DNA from: Lysobacterales bacterium
Lineage (GTDB): Bacteria > Pseudomonadota > Gammaproteobacteria > Xanthomonadales > SZUA-36
DNA length: 6,244 nt
Assembly: GCA_030637665.1 (NCBI GenBank)
Contig: DAOWGA010000095.1
Coordinates: 1 to 6,244, forward strand
Direction: 5' to 3'
Part shown: positions 5,745 to 6,244 of the stretch, piece after piece
How the letters are laid out: the number at the start of each line of letters is the position of its first letter
Position numbering within the stretch: position 1 is the first letter of the stretch
Translations under genes and position numbers: made by a program
The notes under the pieces: model-generated
What the model saw: only the letters and a program-made list of their open reading frames with translations
Told to the model about the DNA's origin: nothing
Databases searched by the model: none

Positions 5745-6244
5745 AACGATCTTTCCTGGTGCTGATCGCCATAGCGCTGGCGCTGTTCGCGGCGGCCGTT
5801 GCGCCAGTTTTCAAGTCGGATCCGGGACAGGTCACCGTCCATTTTCTGGGTTGGACCATCGAAACCAGCGTGCTGGTCCTGTTGCTGGCTGCACTGGCTT
5901 TGTGGCTGATCGTGCACTTGATAATCCGCATGTGGCGCATGCCCGCCCGGACCGCCCGCCGGATGCGCGAGCAACGGGCATTGTCACAGCTTGAAAAAGG
6001 CCTGCTTGCCCTGACTGAGGGTGATTGGAGCACGGCGGAAAAGGCCCTGGAAAAGTCTGCCAGCTCGCACGGCAGGACGACAGCGCGCTACCTGGCAGCG
6101 GCTCAGGCGGCGGACGGTCAGGATGCCGGTGAGCGGGCAGAGTGGTACCTGGAACAGGCGGATACGCGTAACCGCAAGCAACGATTCCTGGTCGAGTTGA
6201 CGAGGGCCCGCATTCTGACGGCCAACGGGGAATACTCAGAGGCC
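5741..6244 (+). CDS. hemY: HemY family inner-membrane TPR protein, 3' end cut by the window
   Basis: The last gene of the hemDXY series, of which 168 codons are visible with no stop. It starts at ATG 5741, overlapping the hemX stop in ATGA, so the two are translationally coupled. Two hydrophobic segments at about 4-24 and 43-62 form the membrane hairpin typical of the HemY N-terminal domain, with a GWTIETS link between them, followed by a basic stretch (RMWRMPARTARRMR) facing the cytoplasm. Helical TPR-like repeats begin near residue 85 (GLLALTEGDWSTAEKALEKS) and again near 113-135. The full protein is normally about 400 residues. This is the gammaproteobacterial HemY, not the protoporphyrinogen oxidase that carries the same name in Bacillus; its biochemical role is not settled. 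Confidence 0.9.
   Translation, partial: MKRSFLVLIAIALALFAAAVAPVFKSDPGQVTVHFLGWTIETSVLVLLLAALALWLIVHLIIRMWRMPARTARRMREQRALSQLEKGLLALTEGDWSTAEKALEKSASSHGRTTARYLAAAQAADGQDAGERAEWYLEQADTRNRKQRFLVELTRARILTANGEYSEA

Noticed and set aside
5390..5974. 194-codon minus-strand frame across the hemX-hemY junction
   Set aside because: Antisense to two well-supported genes; low-complexity composition from reversed GC-rich codons.

Overview
The window looks like chromosomal DNA of a gammaproteobacterium. The main evidence is the hemD-hemX-hemY series at the right, an arrangement typical of that class, plus a moderately GC-rich codon style and a periplasmic S9 peptidase. I cannot name the genus from the sequence.

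Layout, left to right. Bases 1-291 are a leader region with no gene I can call. Bases 292-2355 (+) encode an exported S9-family serine peptidase with a beta-propeller, the full Ser-Asp-His triad and a clear signal peptide. Convergent to it, only 18 bp away, is a type II toxin-antitoxin pair on the minus strand: mazE (3002-2739) and mazF (2739-2374). Their stop and start codons share one base. A 28-bp perfect inverted repeat (13-bp arms) sits just upstream of mazE and is the likely autoregulatory operator.

Bases 3045-3654 contain no convincing gene but hold three signals. The first is a sigma70-like promoter at 3272-3300 whose -10 lies inside a near-consensus LexA (SOS) box at 3288-3307. The second is a 26-codon reading frame starting at 3354. 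The third is a 250-bp MITE-like element at 3397-3646, bounded by perfect 22-bp inverted repeats that begin and end in CTAG. This element ends 8 bp before the hemD start codon.

The right part is the heme cluster: hemD (uroporphyrinogen-III synthase, 3655-4419), hemX (inner-membrane protein, 4503-5744) and hemY (5741 to the window end, partial). hemX and hemY overlap by ATGA. HemD closes the first tetrapyrrole macrocycle; HemX and HemY are membrane proteins of the same operon with less certain roles. hemC, which usually precedes hemD, is absent here. In its place are mazEF and the MITE-like element, so 2374-3646 reads as an accessory insertion zone between two housekeeping segments.

No wholly new system is evident. 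The most interesting part is the regulatory junction upstream of hemD. Removing the element in silence restores a 17-codon frame that would stop one base before the hemD ATG, behind a possible SOS promoter.
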